NCBI GenBank assembly: GCA_009767595.1 | Contig: VSDK01026402.1 | Span: forward strand, 114,237-178,236 | Direction of reading: 5' to 3' | DNA from: Symbiodinium kawagutii | Taxonomy: Eukaryota; Sar; Dinophyceae; Suessiales; Symbiodiniaceae | DNA length: 64,000 nucleotides | Shown: piece by piece, positions 46,163-57,948 of the stretch | How the letters are laid out: every line of letters starts with the position of its first letter | Position numbering within the stretch: position 1 is the first letter of the stretch | The notes under the pieces: generated by a model | Databases searched by the model: none | Told to the model about the DNA's origin: nothing | The model's input: the letters and a program-made list of their open reading frames with translations, nothing else | Made by a program: the position numbers and the translations under genes

Positions 46163-46178
46163 NNNNNNNNNNNNNNNN
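46163..46178. other. Assembly gap (16 N)
   Basis: Sixteen N bases between a T-run and a GC-rich trinucleotide stretch; real length unknown. Confidence 0.98.
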
Positions 46179-47188
46179 TGCGGAAGATGTGGCCATATTC
46201 TTGCTTGTAATGGTAGTTGCAGCAGCAGTCGAAGCTATAGTCGCAGCAGTTGTACTAGTCGTAGGTTTGGTAGCAGTTGCGGTTGTAGTAGCAGCAGCAG
46301 TAGCTGTCTATATTTGTTCATATTGTGGTGGTCCTTGTTTGAATCTTCGTTCTCCTTCTTGCTGTTGTGCTGATCGTTGCTTTCACGCAAGAGGTATCCG
46401 AACCACAGAACGCAGATAAGGAATTGGTAACTATCAGTAATCCTATATCTTACTGTGTTCCTAATACCTTTGTTGTACTGAGCGCTTTATCATTGTCCTT
46501 TCATCATTCTTATAGAACAATCGTCATACTGCGCGATCATCAGAAATTAAGAAGCATCATTTTGACTAATTGATTGCTGATCGTAGTGATTGTAATAATG
46601 GACTGATGGTTTGTTTTTTCTGTACAGTAATGATCATCGGTATACTACATTGTCATCAGTAATCCATTACATGCAATGATAGTTTTTCAGAAACCAATTA
46701 TGTAGACAACTACTACTCGTGATGATCATGAGTAACTCAATGCGATTTACGAAGCAGTCATTCACTGCTATTGTGAATCGACATCCTCAAACATCAATCA
46801 CGCATGATCAGCCATTGTTGATGATACAGAATGCCAATCATCCTGAGTAATTACATGCAGGGATCATTCTTTGATGGCAGTGAGACCAGTCACTGGAAGC
46901 ACAAGTCCTCCCCAGTTTTTGTAAGCACCTCTTTCGCCAAAATCCAATTGTTGATCAGGGATGAAACTGTAGGGATGGAGACTCACGAGCCAAGCAGCTA
47001 AGATGCATCAGCATTATGATTGTGCAAATAACCTTAGTCACTATGACTATTGACCAGATCAACCAGTATTATGAACCGGCATCAACTAGGATTAAAAGGC
47101 ATCAATCATGATTGCAACCATGATTATCAATCATTCCAATCATTAATATCGCATAATCATTATCATGATCATTACTGTAGTCATTGTT

Positions 47189-47240
<52 letters not shown>
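47189..47240. repeat. CAT trinucleotide microsatellite
   Basis: About 17 units of CAT; source of the poly-His frame. Confidence 0.95.
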
Positions 47241-47241
<1 letters not shown>

Positions 47242-47395
47242 AGGCATTATCCTAATCATTATTCATATCATTATTCTAATCATTATGATAATCATGATTA
47301 ATCATTATCAACCATGATCAGAAACTCTAGAGTCAGCTTTATTGATATCAGCAACTGGGACAACTCGTGATATCAGTCCTGGACAGTCGCCGCAG

Positions 47396-47493
47396 GATGC
47401 AGATGCAGCTGCCAAGCAGCTGCAAGAAAGGGAACAGAAGGTGGAAGATGAGGCGACGAATGAATTGACCAAGTCGATGGCTAGTGGTGCCGT
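47396..47493 (+). CDS. Coiled-coil exon
   Basis: Acceptor agtcgccgcag, phase 0. Encodes DADAAAKQLQEREQKVEDEA then TNELTKSMAS. Highly charged helix. A GT donor at 47494 is inferred; the frame stays open to TAA at 47534. Confidence 0.5.
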
Positions 47494-47892
47494 GAAGAAT
47501 CTGGTTGAAAAACCATTAGCTGGTGGTGATGATTAATAATCTGGTGAGAACTACTGGTGGAGAATCTGGTTGATAATCTGGTTGACAATCTGATGAAAAG
47601 ATGGTTTATAGTAACTAGTGGCTAATGATCTGGTGAAAAAAGCTTGCTTTTGATGGCTTTTGACGTTGAATAGTGATCAATAGTAGTGAAAAAGAGGGTA
47701 TGTATAGTGATAGTTAGTGATGGTGAATAGAACCTATAGTGATGGTATGTTGCGATGGTTAGTGATGTATAGTGATGGCTAATATTGGTTAATTAGTGAT
47801 GTGTGATTGGACCGTGGTCGTTTGCTGCTTGCTGGAATACCATCATTTGATATCGGCAAGGTGGAACTGTCGACACATGACATGGGCTATGT

Positions 47893-48011
47893 GGCGAGCA
47901 GGGTCAATATTAATGAACAAACGTTCATGGGGAATAACAACCACCAATAATAGGGAAACAGCCTGGTTTTATGATGGGGGAACCAGGGGTACAGGGTTTT
48001 GACCCACAGCC
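47893..48011 (+). mobile_element. Family A element, hybrid ends
   Basis: Left end ggcgagcagggtcaat, right end ttttgacccacagcc, so the two end types occur in one copy. Confidence 0.8.
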
Positions 48012-48706
48012 ATGTATATAAAGCAGCTGTACGTATCACAGGATCTGTGGTCCGATGGCGTGTGGTGTAAGTTTCTGATTTCATGACAATCGATGAGATA
48101 GGAACAATGCACCATTAGGTAGAAGGATAACAAGATCCTCACTGCAGCTTTGAGTTTCTTGGGCATTGGTTCCACCAAGAGATCGGCTTCCAAGATTTTC
48201 AGGAGAAGGGTCACGGGGATTTTTCTAGTGACCAACAATACTAAGAAGCAATTGGGACAATGATATCGCCTGAATGAGAAAGAAATAGAAACACATGTAA
48301 ACGTTAGATGAATGATGTTTCACTATTCATCCTTTAGGGGTTGTCATTAACCATCAGTAACCATAGCTACTGATAACAGTACCCTTAGTCTACCATCATT
48401 AACTCATCAGTAACCATCAGTCACCATAGCATTAACCATCATGAACCATCAGCAACTCATGGTTCTCGCGGGGCCATCGTTAATGCTGTTTATAGGGGTT
48501 ATAAACACTAAGAATGGTTAATAATAGGGGACAACCAACAACAAACTCATGGTGTTAAACATCTGCTGTATGCTGGTCAAACCAATGATGAAGCTCATCA
48601 CTGCGCCTTTTCTACAGGCCATTTCCGCAGTGCGAACTGCAAAGACACAGGTCTCGCAGGCAGGGTCCTCGTAGGGGGTACCACGGCGGGGTGGTCACTC
48701 AACCGC

Positions 48707-48868
48707 GTGGTGGTTTCTGAAGCCATAGGGGACACCAAAAATGGATAGTTTATTAGCTGTAAATGGTGAATTAACAGGATTAGATAAATAAATGCTTTGT
48801 TTATGACTATAGATGGTTAATACTGGATGATTTGGGGATTGCCTACTTTGACGGGAAAAGACCACCAA
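48707..48868. mobile_element. Family B element with enlarged centre
   Basis: gtggtggtttctgaagccat to acgggaaaagaccaccaac, about 160 bp; the tttatgactatagatggtta core is preceded by a partial duplicate. Confidence 0.65.
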
Positions 48869-49723
48869 CAGCAGGAAAATGACAGGAAACTACATTGGAG
48901 TTAAAGCAGTACTGATGTCTCAGCAGCTGCTTTGGCGCACTTGTACTTTGAGGTGTGATGCGTCAGATAGACATAGAGGGATCGGTAGATATAGATGGAC
49001 AGAGGTATGGTTGGATATGGAATATAGATCCTTTGGTGATCAACGCCTCTTTGATTTCATACTGCATTGAACATGACCTGGGCGGTTGTGGGTACTCAGA
49101 AGCCATGCGTCAGTGATTTTATCAGCTATGTTCACAGATCACCAAGTAAAAAACAGCAGCGGCTGGGGCAGTAGGCGACTAGGTATGCGACTAGATCTTT
49201 GTGCCCCTCATGAGCCAAAATTGCAGGGATTCACCACGACCCATGTTCGTCTATCAAACCACCCATGCCAGTTGAGCTAGCTATGATTTGTCCTAATGCC
49301 ATGCAAGAACAGATGGAACATTTTCCATCTTCAATCGGTGGATCACAGGTTTTTATTACGAGCCATTTTATCAATAACATACGACAACAGTAAATATCAT
49401 AAAACAATAATAGTTGTTATTATCACTATGTTTGTTTCCATTATTATTATTATTAAACTATATACAGCAGCATTTTCTCACCTCTCACAGGTTTCGATTT
49501 TTAACCAAGATTGAAATTGTGTTTTGCATGTTTCCCAGGAAACTGATGATGTTTGAAATGCGGTGACCCGTCAATGGACCAGTGGTTGTAGCCCCGTGCA
49601 GAGTCAAGCAGCAGTTGTGGTCCTAGCTAGGGTGCCTACAGGTAGATTCGGGTAATATGATGGAAATTGTTCAACGCCAACCTATTGAAGAGAGGAAGAA
49701 GACCAGGTTCTTAAGGATGCCAG

Positions 49724-49856
49724 GTTTTGAATTGTTTGTTGGACTTGCATGTGGAGGCCCAGAAAGAAGTGAAAGAGATGCAAGACGAATTGCGGCAGGC
49801 CACGAAAGCTTTCTGCGATGCCATTGTTTCCGGGAGGGCGCAAACCTTGGGAAGGG
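49724..49856 (+). CDS. Coiled-coil exon
   Basis: Acceptor gatgccag, phase 0. Encodes VLNCLLDLHVEAQKEVKEMQ, DELRQATKAFCDAIVSGRAQ and TLGR. Heptad-like in the middle. The 3' end is set at a GC donor (gcagtt) just before an in-frame TGA. Confidence 0.5.
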
Positions 49857-50578
49857 GCAGTTGATGGCCTTATATAATGTAAAGTGACTTTGCAGATGCT
49901 GACTCAATCCAGCTTGGGGAATCCAAAGAAGTGCAGCAGTGATCTGAAGTTACCTCCCTTGAGACGGAAACCTATGGTCTTGATAGCGGCATAGCATATC
50001 CATTTCAACTTGCTGTATCTTGCGAAATAGGCTAGAACCTAATCATTACGTGTCATTAGAACAATCATTTACCCCATCATCAAGCATCATAAGCCATCAT
50101 AAGCCTTCATTAGCCATCATTAACCATCATTTGGATGGTCGATCCGGCCACGCGATGCATCCCTAGCAACAACCTAGCCCTCATACATTGTGATTGTTCA
50201 ACAATGTTGAATGATGTTTATGGTCATATACTTGGCAATGACAGTTATATAAGTTTGTGGTGCTGCTAAAGCCATGTTGAAGGCCTGGATATCCGGGAAC
50301 AATCTTCCGGATGTCAAATTGTTGGACCAGGCATTTATTTTGTGTTCATGTGCGTTCCTTTTCTCCAACCTCCCAAAGACTTGCTGGTAAACATACAATG
50401 TTATATTAGGTGTGGCTGGTGTCCTCAATTTTCGGGCTCTGTGTCATCAAGGAAATGGGATTAGCAAGATTGAACTTCTGTATGTCTACGTTGCATTCCT
50501 AAACAAATGATAGCCAGCGATGTTTATCCCTACATGATTATTCCCATACGGACAGACAGATATGTACATGTATGCAAG

Positions 50579-50689
50579 TGGTGGTTTCTCCAGATACGGG
50601 TACCCCGAAATCATCCAAGTCATCAATCACTTGCAGCCATAAAGCATCCATTCTTGGGGTCCCCAAACTGGCTTGAGAAACCACCAGGA
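50579..50689. mobile_element. Family B element
   Basis: gtggtggtttctccagatac to cttgagaaaccacca. Confidence 0.8.
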
Positions 50690-50715
50690 TCACCATGGAT
50701 TTGTATTGCATCAGT

Positions 50716-50826
50716 ATGTGGGTGTTTCTCCAAATAGGGGTACCCCCAAATCATCCACTGTCAATGATTTATGGTAATAAGCCAACCATTTTTGGGGTTC
50801 TCCCATTTTCAGAAACCCCCATGTGG
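50716..50826. mobile_element. Family B element
   Basis: Second copy only about 25 bp after the previous one, same orientation: gtgggtgtttctccaaatag to ttttcagaaacccccatg. Confidence 0.8.
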
Positions 50827-50868
50827 GTTCATTAAAGCGTTGGTATCTCCATTCACTCGCTCCCCGAG

Positions 50869-50935
50869 GCACAGGCAGATGCCATCCAAGCTCGTGCGGC
50901 GCAAGCAGCAGCAGAGGCGCGAATTTCGCGATGCG
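50869..50935 (+). CDS. Ala-rich helical exon
   Basis: Acceptor ctccccgag, possibly earlier at cattaaag. Encodes AQADAIQARAAQAAAEARIS then RC and one base, donor gtgctg. Ala/Gln/Arg heptads. Directly follows two family B elements. Confidence 0.5.
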
Positions 50936-50985
50936 GTGCTGTGGAGGGGCAGAGTTTCGCGCTGGGGTTGATGGTTCTATAGATA

Positions 50986-51130
50986 TCATAATGGTTCTAT
51001 AGTTGAATTATAATGGATTATAGTGATTATAATGGATATAATGGAATATAATGGTTCTATAGGTTTATGGCTGATGATAGGGATAATAAGCATCGATAAT
51101 GACTGATGATAGGGTTTATGGCTGATGATA
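50986..51130. repeat. Imperfect repeats of ggttctatag and gatgatagggat
   Basis: Short words repeated three to four times each, directly after the Ala-rich exon. Confidence 0.6.
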
Positions 51131-51216
51131 GGGATAACCATGACTGTAAACCCAATGATCATCGGGTTTTATAGGTTAAGGGTTTTGTAGAGATTATAAT
51201 GGTCAGTAATTCAATA

Positions 51217-51350
51217 GGGGATAATAACCAACAAGAATGGTTGAACAACTAGTGGTTGGTGGTTTTGTTTTTATTTTTACTTCCCTAGTAATTATTAACA
51301 AATGGTTGGTTGACACATATTTTTCATAGGGGTGGTTCAACCACCAATCA
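51217..51350. mobile_element. Family C element, well preserved
   Basis: aggggataataaccaacaag to ggttcaaccaccaatcag. Confidence 0.8.
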
Positions 51351-52086
51351 GATAATTGTTGTAATCATTTGGGGGGTTCTCTTTCAACTGGGAACCCCAT
51401 AAATGGTTGGTTTATGACTATAAATGCTTCTTAATATTGGATGATTTGGGGATGTGAAGACATATCAACATCGCGTCATCAATGTTGTGGCTCCATCATG
51501 TTCAAACCACATTTGGTATAATGTAAAAACCTTGTAAAAACATATTGTCACAACTGACCTTTCTTGCTGTTGTTGCTGCCGCATTTTATTCCTTAGAACT
51601 AGAATCATCAACCATGATTTTCGTGGGTGTTGCTGCATCCCTTGTGTTGGTCAATAGGAGATCCATATGAATAGCATCCTCTATTTTCTGGTAGATCACC
51701 AGCCATTTCAAGGCAAAGAATGGTCTGTGTCATTCACAGCTGCATCTCCCATGACCTATCATATCCTATCATCAAGCATTATTGTTGGGTGTTATCCCCC
51801 ATCTTGACCTCGACCTTGGCCTCTATTACTTGCTGATTATCGTAAAATACCATTGAGAAACAATCAACCAACCGTTGATCAACGTTTAGTATCACTTAGC
51901 CACTATCAACCATCAATGGGTATAAAGGGTTTTTAGTATCAGTTAGCCACAATCCAGTTAACCACTATCAACCATCAATGGTATAGGTTTGGTTTAGGCT
52001 TGCTTGAAGCTTAATGATCACCCGCAACCCATTGAGGTTCACCATCAACCGCTTCGCACCAACCAGCTTCGTTGCTTGCGCGCAAG

Positions 52087-52149
52087 TGACTCGCGCCAGG
52101 AACAAGTGGCCAAGTCGGAGATGCTGCAAGCCACACAGGCAGGGGGCTG
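52087..52149 (+). CDS. Coiled-coil-like exon
   Basis: After acceptor gcgcgcaag. Encodes DSRQEQVAKSEMLQATQAGG, donor ctg|gtgact. Polar helix. A family A element begins 33 nt downstream, inside the following intron. Confidence 0.5.
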
Positions 52150-52182
52150 GTGACTTGACCTTCGAATTTCAGGAGTTCAAAT

Positions 52183-52262
52183 GGCGAGCGGAAGGGTCAA
52201 GCAGTGAACCAACCAATTTCATGGGGGATAATGACCGGTAATAATAGGGAAAACAGTGGTTC
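52183..52262 (+). mobile_element. Family A element, truncated, GGCGAGC end
   Basis: Starts ggcgagcggaagggtcaa; right part missing. Sits 33 nt after a coding exon. Confidence 0.65.
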
Positions 52263-52340
52263 AGTGATGGTTAACTTAATGATAGGTGGTTAACTATGGT
52301 TGGTTACCTATGGTTGGTTTTAACTGACAGTGATTCAAAT

Positions 52341-52453
52341 GGCTATGGGTCAATATTAACCAACCAATTTCATGGGGGATAATGACCAGCAACGATAGGG
52401 AAAACAATGATTAATGATAGGGGAACCAGGGGACTAAGTTTTGACCCCCAGCC
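52341..52453 (+). mobile_element. Family A element
   Basis: Complete 113 bp copy sharing aaccaaccaatttcatggggg with the truncated copy just upstream, implying local duplication. Confidence 0.85.
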
Positions 52454-52635
52454 AAATAGGTTCAGTGATGGTTAACTATGGTTGCTTATGGAATGATGGG
52501 TGATGGTTAAGTTGATGATAGGGATAGTCAGCACTGATGGAGTTACCATGGATTTCACTAAAATCTATTAGATCCACGAAATGTTGACAATAGCGATTGG
52601 TGGTTATCATTGGGGTACGCCCCCTTTTTTTGCAG

Positions 52636-52765
52636 GTTTGTTGAACGCTTTGTTTGTTCGGTAGCTTCAGACTCCATGGCGTGGGTTTCTACTGGTGAAG
52701 GAAGCTACCTCCGAAATCCTCCGATGATGTTGCAGGTGGTTGGATTACCAGGAGCACAGCACAAG
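52636..52765 (+). CDS. Exon with strong acceptor, unknown domain
   Basis: After a long T-tract and ttgcag. Encodes FVERFVCSVASDSMAWVSTG, EGSYLRNPPMMLQ and VVGLPGAQHK. Two GT donors fit in phase 0, at 52736 (gtggtt) and 52766 (gtgatg). Mixed hydrophobic/polar composition suggests a folded domain rather than a coiled coil. Confidence 0.55.
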
Positions 52766-52787
52766 GTGATGCTTGGGAGTTTCCTAA

Positions 52788-52870
52788 ATGGGTGTTTCTC
52801 AACATAGGGGTAGCCCCAAATCATGTTCTTTGCACCACTTATGGTAATAAACCAATTATTTTACGGTGTT
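52788..52870. mobile_element. Family B element, right end missing
   Basis: atgggtgtttctcaacatag and the ggtaataaaccaattatttt core only. Confidence 0.6.
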
Positions 52871-53026
52871 GACTTCCTGATGTCCTTCGTGCCAGCGGCG
52901 TACATGTTTTGCTCAGCACTTTTTCCACAGACCACTGTCTGCACTTGCTGCTTTACCAAGCCTGCTTTTCCGCCGTCCCGGATTGTAAAACTCTTGAAAA
53001 ACATTGCATTTTGCGTTATCCCACAG

Positions 53027-53050
53027 ATCTCTCTCTCTCTCTCTCTCTTG
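53027..53050. repeat. CT dinucleotide tract
   Basis: (CT)n of about 11 units; a second (CT)n lies at 58120-58140. Confidence 0.9.
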
Positions 53051-53297
53051 ACATTTGTTTTCTTTCTGACATCTCCTTTTCTAGACTACCTTATGCAACT
53101 TTCCATATGTCCAAAGTTTGACTTTAAAGCTTCCTTTGGTCATGGATTGCCACATTTTGCTGGTATATGTTACAGGTATTCATTGCTAATTTGGCACAGT
53201 ACATCATGAAAAATCAGAATAAGTCAATTTGTTCTCCAGACATTCAACATCATGGAACTCCACTCTTGACCTTGGCCCCACTCCACCATCTTGACAG

Positions 53298-53380
53298 GCC
53301 CAAACGGACGTGAACCGCGACATGTTGGGCACTTTGTCATCGGTCCGAAGGGCTTCTATGGATGACACAGCTCGATCCTG
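53298..53380 (+). CDS. Exon, unknown protein
   Basis: Acceptor cttgacag. Encodes AQTDVNRDMLGTLSSVRRAS then MDDTARS and two bases, donor gtcgcc. RRASMDD resembles a basophilic phosphorylation site, an inference from motif only. Confidence 0.45.
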
Positions 53381-53527
53381 GTCGCCGCGATGACGACAAT
53401 TCGCTGCATCGCTGGAGAACTCGAAATCGTTTCAGCCTCGCGAGGTCAGATAGGGCCGACATGGCATTTGACTCTGAAATGAGTCAGAAATGCGTTAGAA
53501 AAATGCGGCAGAAAGGGCGACACCCAG

Positions 53528-53579
53528 AGAGCTTTGTTGGAGCGCGGATCCAAAGATGAGGGGTTTGATGATACGACAG
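53528..53579 (+). CDS. Short exon with clear splice sites
   Basis: Acceptor cgacacccag, donor acag|gtgcaa. Encodes RALLERGSKDEGFDDTT plus one base. An overlapping 65-codon frame from 53362 competes with it. Confidence 0.45.
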
Positions 53580-54298
53580 GTGCAATGCTAAGCCAAGATG
53601 AGTGTTTTCGTTATGAGAAGGGGGTACCACAGGATGGCCCTTTGTATTTCGCTTGGTTCTTTTGTTCTTATTCCTTGCTTTTGTTGTGTCTTGTTTTTGA
53701 CTGGCTTAGTTTATGCAGCATAGAGCAACTTGTACTGAGCAACCCCCATAGTTGGTGCTGCTTTGGTGCTGGTGCTCCTTGCGTCTTCCATCACCTTCAA
53801 CGTTTGAGAATTACATTAGAATCACAAAATAACTGGAAAAGTTAGTTCTATCGGCTTCAACCTGTTAATGATTAGTTCAACTAACTACGGCCGTTGTTTG
53901 TCAAAGCACTTCATCATGATCAAGGAAGCATGGCCGTCGCGCCGTCTGCCGGATCTGCATGGATTGGTCCAAGACCGGGGGCAGCACAGGCGGTGGATCT
54001 TGAGCCAAGGCAGGGAGTGGGTCGTGATGAAGCACTTCGATCATCGTCAATTTTTTTTGGTCTAGTGCCACGGACATGCATTGGTGAGAAATCGGCCAAG
54101 CTGGGCCTGAAGATCATGCAATCTTGGCAGAAATCGTTTGCCAATGGTACTTCTTGCTGCCAAGATTGTTGAAGCTGTCCAGTTACACCTGAAAGTTGGT
54201 TGGGGCTGGAGATCCACTGAGATCCACTAGTTGTTGCTAGTTTACCCCTTTCAAGATGAGGTGGGTCGTGGTTCAGTGCAACCAGCGACCTGTGCCAG

Positions 54299-54324
54299 GA
54301 CCGTTCGGAGTGAGGCGGCCTTGG
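54299..54324 (+). CDS. Candidate 26-nt exon
   Basis: Acceptor ctgtgccag, donor ttgg|gttccg. Encodes TVRSEAAL with partial codons. Helical character like its neighbours, but very short. Confidence 0.3.
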
Positions 54325-55189
54325 GTTCCGAAAAGCTCTGACATCAGAGACCCTCCTGGAAACAGTAGGAATCTATCGACAGGGTCTCTTAATAGGACAA
54401 CGGTCACCATGGTCATCCAACCTTCGGGAAGATCAGGCTGTAAGTTTCTAGGAGTTCACTTGCGTGATCCAGGTTGGATTTGGTCATTGGCGGCTCACCA
54501 TTGACCTCACTAGTTGGCAGCATCCAACCTGGGACGTCCAACGTTTGTCCATGACTTGGGGGGTTCCATTGCTGCCAACCTGCCCTGCTGCTGCCATTGA
54601 ACTTCCCCCAAGCCCGGGACTCGTTCGGACCTAAGTTATGAATAGTTTCCCGTTCGGGATGACAGGGAGACCCATCTCCGCCATCTTCACCACAACAACC
54701 GCGGTCAGGATGTTGGTAACATTTGCCGCGGGTCACTGGTCGAGTCTACACTGATGTAACCACGTGTACCGCTTAATGTTAAAAACAGAAGAGGGATAGA
54801 ACCATGGTCAAGATCAACAGGATGAAACCACTGTTTTTTATCTTTTTTTATGTTTATTTACTTTGCGTAGTGCTTAGCTGAAACTAACATGTCATGCAGC
54901 TATGGTGGCAATATCCAGGAATCACTGTACTGTATATCATACCCAGCTGCTTCAAATTACCATTTGCAGCCTTGGATGCCTTGGTTACTGTGTGGTTAAG
55001 GGGGGTTCAATCCACGTACATCACATTCTTTCATACATACATAGATACAACTATATACATTCAGCATATCATGATGTTCACTATTCGAAGATATTGAGCA
55101 TTGTAATCTCGATTATTTATAGTAATAAACCATCCATTTCAGGAGGGAAACCAAGATGTAAGATGTTTATGCACATTACGTACTTTACA

Positions 55190-55294
55190 TGGGTCTTTCT
55201 CAAGTCATAGGGGTATCCCTAGATCATCCGATTTTAACCATTTTAGTAATAAAGCAACGATTTTTGGGGTTCCCGTTGACTTAAGAAACCACCA
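55190..55294. mobile_element. Family B element
   Basis: tgggtctttctcaagtcata to cttaagaaaccaccat. Confidence 0.8.
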
Positions 55295-55446
55295 TAAACA
55301 ATAGTTGTTTAACCACTTGTGTTGGTATACTGACCCCATTGTGTACATGGTATATTGTAGCATATTATGGTACATTGTTATTATGCTCAATTAGGGTATC
55401 TTGTGGTAAATTCTATTTCCCACCTATGATGGTATATTAACTGGAT

Positions 55447-55544
55447 GGCTTATGCCCACTAACTTAGGTTCTTAGTGTTTTTGGGATATGATTGATTTAC
55501 CATATAACCACTAAAAATAATTTTTAGCAAGGGATCTATAAGCC
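55447..55544. mobile_element. Family D element
   Basis: More than 95 percent alike to the copy at 36125 by eye; flanked on both sides by TTAA. Confidence 0.85.
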
Positions 55545-55689
55545 ACCAAGTTAACCATTTTGAGGAACCCTCACATGTACAAATGATGCGAAGGCCGCAA
55601 CGCATCAGTGCCAGGTGGTGCGACATGGTGTCGGCCTTGGTGGTTGACATGAGGAGGTCACAACTTGGGTAGGATTGAACTATGCTCAA

Positions 55690-55995
55690 GTGGATTTTCT
55701 ATGGTTAGTAGTAGTTTTATAGTGGTAAACTATGGTTAGTAGTGATTATGGCTATGGTTAATAGTAGTTAAGTATGGTTTAGTAGTGGTTAGCTATGGCT
55801 AGTATTGGTTAAGTATGGTTAACTATGGTTGATAGTGGATTTTCGATGTTCAACTATGGCTAAGTATGTCAAATAGTGGTTAACCATGGTTGATAGTGGT
55901 TAAGTATGGTTGATAGTTGTTTACTATAGTAGTTAAGTGTAGGCGAGTATAGTGGTTAATAGTAGGCAAAGATAGTGGTTAATAGTGGCTAAGTA
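55690..55995. repeat. Degenerate tandem repeat of ctatggttagtagtggttaa
   Basis: About 15 imperfect 15-20-bp units over 300 bp, no exon seen. Confidence 0.8.
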
Positions 55996-56085
55996 CAATA
56001 ATGGGCCAGTAGAGCGGACAATCACCAACAACAATGATTCATTAAACATTGAGTAGGATTTGGCCACAGCAATCAAGCATAGTCT

Positions 56086-56213
56086 GGTTGGTGGCTTCAA
56101 ACATTTTTTCCAAATGTATTACCAAATGGTTGGTTGCCAGATATTTTTCATAGGGGTTGAAACTATTACCAAATGCTTGGTTGGTTGACTGATATTTACC
56201 ACCAACCAGTTTA
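56086..56213. mobile_element. Family C element with internal duplication
   Basis: gtctggttggtggcttcaaa to taccaccaaccag; the attaccaaatg(g/c)ttggttg segment occurs twice. Confidence 0.7.
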
Positions 56214-57042
56214 GATTGACAAACCAACTGCCAAAAAACAAGAATACTGTGAAACTAACGGTTCTCATGGTGTAGCACGGTCAATGATGGTTGGCTTGAA
56301 AAGTTTGATTGGGCTTTCACGAACCCGGCTCAATTGCTGCCAGCTGCGAAGCTTCTGATCCAAATTCAGAATGGGTAGATCCACAAATGGAAGCAGCCCT
56401 AAATTCCGAAAAAGTATCACCTAATTTAGGTGACTATCATAACCGAGAGTAGCAAGTGGAAAGCCCGAATTCTTCTTGGCACCACTACTCACAGAAGCCT
56501 ATAGACACTTAGGTTTAGCAGGGATAGAGCCCTACTGACACCTATTTGAATCAGCACCCAACCAACTGTTTTATTTCCACTTCACACAGGAGATGCCAGG
56601 ATGCCAAAGCACTGCTTGCTCAGTGGACCATCAGTTGTGGTGGTTGAGTCATTTTAAGTCAAGCACTTCTGACTTGTGACACTTTCCAGGTTTGAATCCT
56701 CCGTCTTGAGGGTTTGGTCTCCCAGTTTTATTGCTTATGTCTGCTGGTTAGAACACTAAAGAAAAGGGTAGGTTTCTTGTTCACGACCCAGCACATATAC
56801 TCTTCTGCGATAATTTCGAGGGTGTTCATGACCCGCTACTAAGAATTTTGATTTGATCATACAACTAGTACTGGTATTCTACACGAAGATTTATTGGCTA
56901 GGAAACCAATGGGAAAGATGGTGAAACCAACTGCGACTGCTGGTTATCGTTGATGGTTTCCAGGATCCTCACGGCATGAGTTGCCTGGTGATTGATCTAA
57001 GGTACCTGGCATCCAGCGGGACAATCAGTGTCATGAGCTGAG

Positions 57043-57090
57043 GCAGTTCCGGATGAAGAGGTGGAGGAAGTCTTTAAACTCTTTGACCAG
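57043..57090 (+). CDS. EF-hand exon (E-helix and loop start)
   Basis: After gctgag; a GC donor (gcggga) follows at 57091. Encodes AVPDEEVEEVFKLFDQ, phase 0 at both ends. E-E-V-x-x-V-F-K-L-F-D is the entering helix and first loop Asp of a calmodulin/centrin-type EF-hand. Immediately upstream (57013-57033) is SGTISVM, which looks like the end of a preceding calcium loop but in another frame, so one of the two pieces may be decayed or separated by an unseen splice. Confidence 0.5.
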
Positions 57091-57092
57091 GC

Positions 57093-57124
57093 GGGATCCC
57101 ATGGGATCCCATGGGATCCCATGG
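57093..57124. repeat. Three tandem copies of a palindromic decamer
   Basis: gggatcccat three times in a row, immediately after the EF-hand exon at 57043; another ggggatcccatgg lies at 57163. Confidence 0.85.
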
Positions 57125-57717
57125 CGGGCTGTCGCTTTCGAGGGTCCCACCAGACCCAACTTTGGGGATCCCATGGCATCGGAGTTGGGCCAGGCCGGTC
57201 TGGCACTTGGGAAGTGATGGGCCCCTGCAGATTTCAACTGATGGTTGCTGTAGATGACACGTATAGTACCTTACTCAGGCACCAAGCTGCAGGGTGTAAA
57301 GGTAGTTGTCCATGTGTAGCTTGGTCATTCATCAACAGAAGTCGTGACCGCACCAAGATCTGGGAATGCTAGAGACTCCTTCCGTTTGGCTTCGAATGTT
57401 TGTTCCGGCAGGCTGTTGCCGCGTGGTTGCTGTTGCCAGGTTACTGGATGCACCGTATCGATGTTCGCTGGTGACCATTCATGTCGTGATGCCACGAATG
57501 CCAAGAAATGTCTTGAGCTGGGTCAAGGCCCCACAAGCAGCCACATGGCTTCAGTGAACCATCCCTGTGCCACGCCAACGATTTTTTGTTGTGGGATGTC
57601 AGCAAAAGGGCGCAACTAGCTAGCGGTTTGGAGTATTTATGATTTCAGATTATTTTCCTCAATATTTGGGCCGGTTGGTTGGTCGACTAATGATTCTTCG
57701 GATGGCTTACAACCCAG

Positions 57718-57948
57718 GTAGAGGATGTTAAAGGTGCCTTTCCGCCCCACCGCCATATCACCACTTGGCAGCTTCACAACAAGCTGCGACCGATGAAAAA
57801 TGACCTGTTCATGACGAAGCCGAGAGAATCAGAGCAGGATATGCATAGGCTTCACCTTGCACAGTGTGTCGTTCCCGGCCACGCCCATTCAACTCAGCAT
57901 ACGACCGGTAGCGTCAACACCTTTAACTGGGCATTAACCAGCCATTAA
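57718..57948 (+). CDS. Long open exon, unknown protein
   Basis: Acceptor acaacccag then 76 open codons to TAA: VEDVKGAFPPHRHITTWQLH, NKLRPMKNDLFMTKPRESEQ and a His/Ser/Thr-rich end. It sits between EF-hand exons but shows no EF loop. An internal acceptor (acttggcag) at 57765 is possible. Confidence 0.4.
   Translation, partial: VEDVKGAFPPHRHITTWQLHNKLRPMKNDLFMTKPRESEQDMHRLHLAQCVVPGHAHSTQHTTGSVNTFNWALTSH

Noticed and set aside
46008..46419. Poly-Leu/Val/Ala ORFs around the N gap
   Set aside because: Trinucleotide repeat translation, and the frame crosses unknown bases.
53920..54172. Open + frames of 65-92 residues
   Set aside because: Two frames compete, no good splice sites at sensible ends, and no recognised motif.
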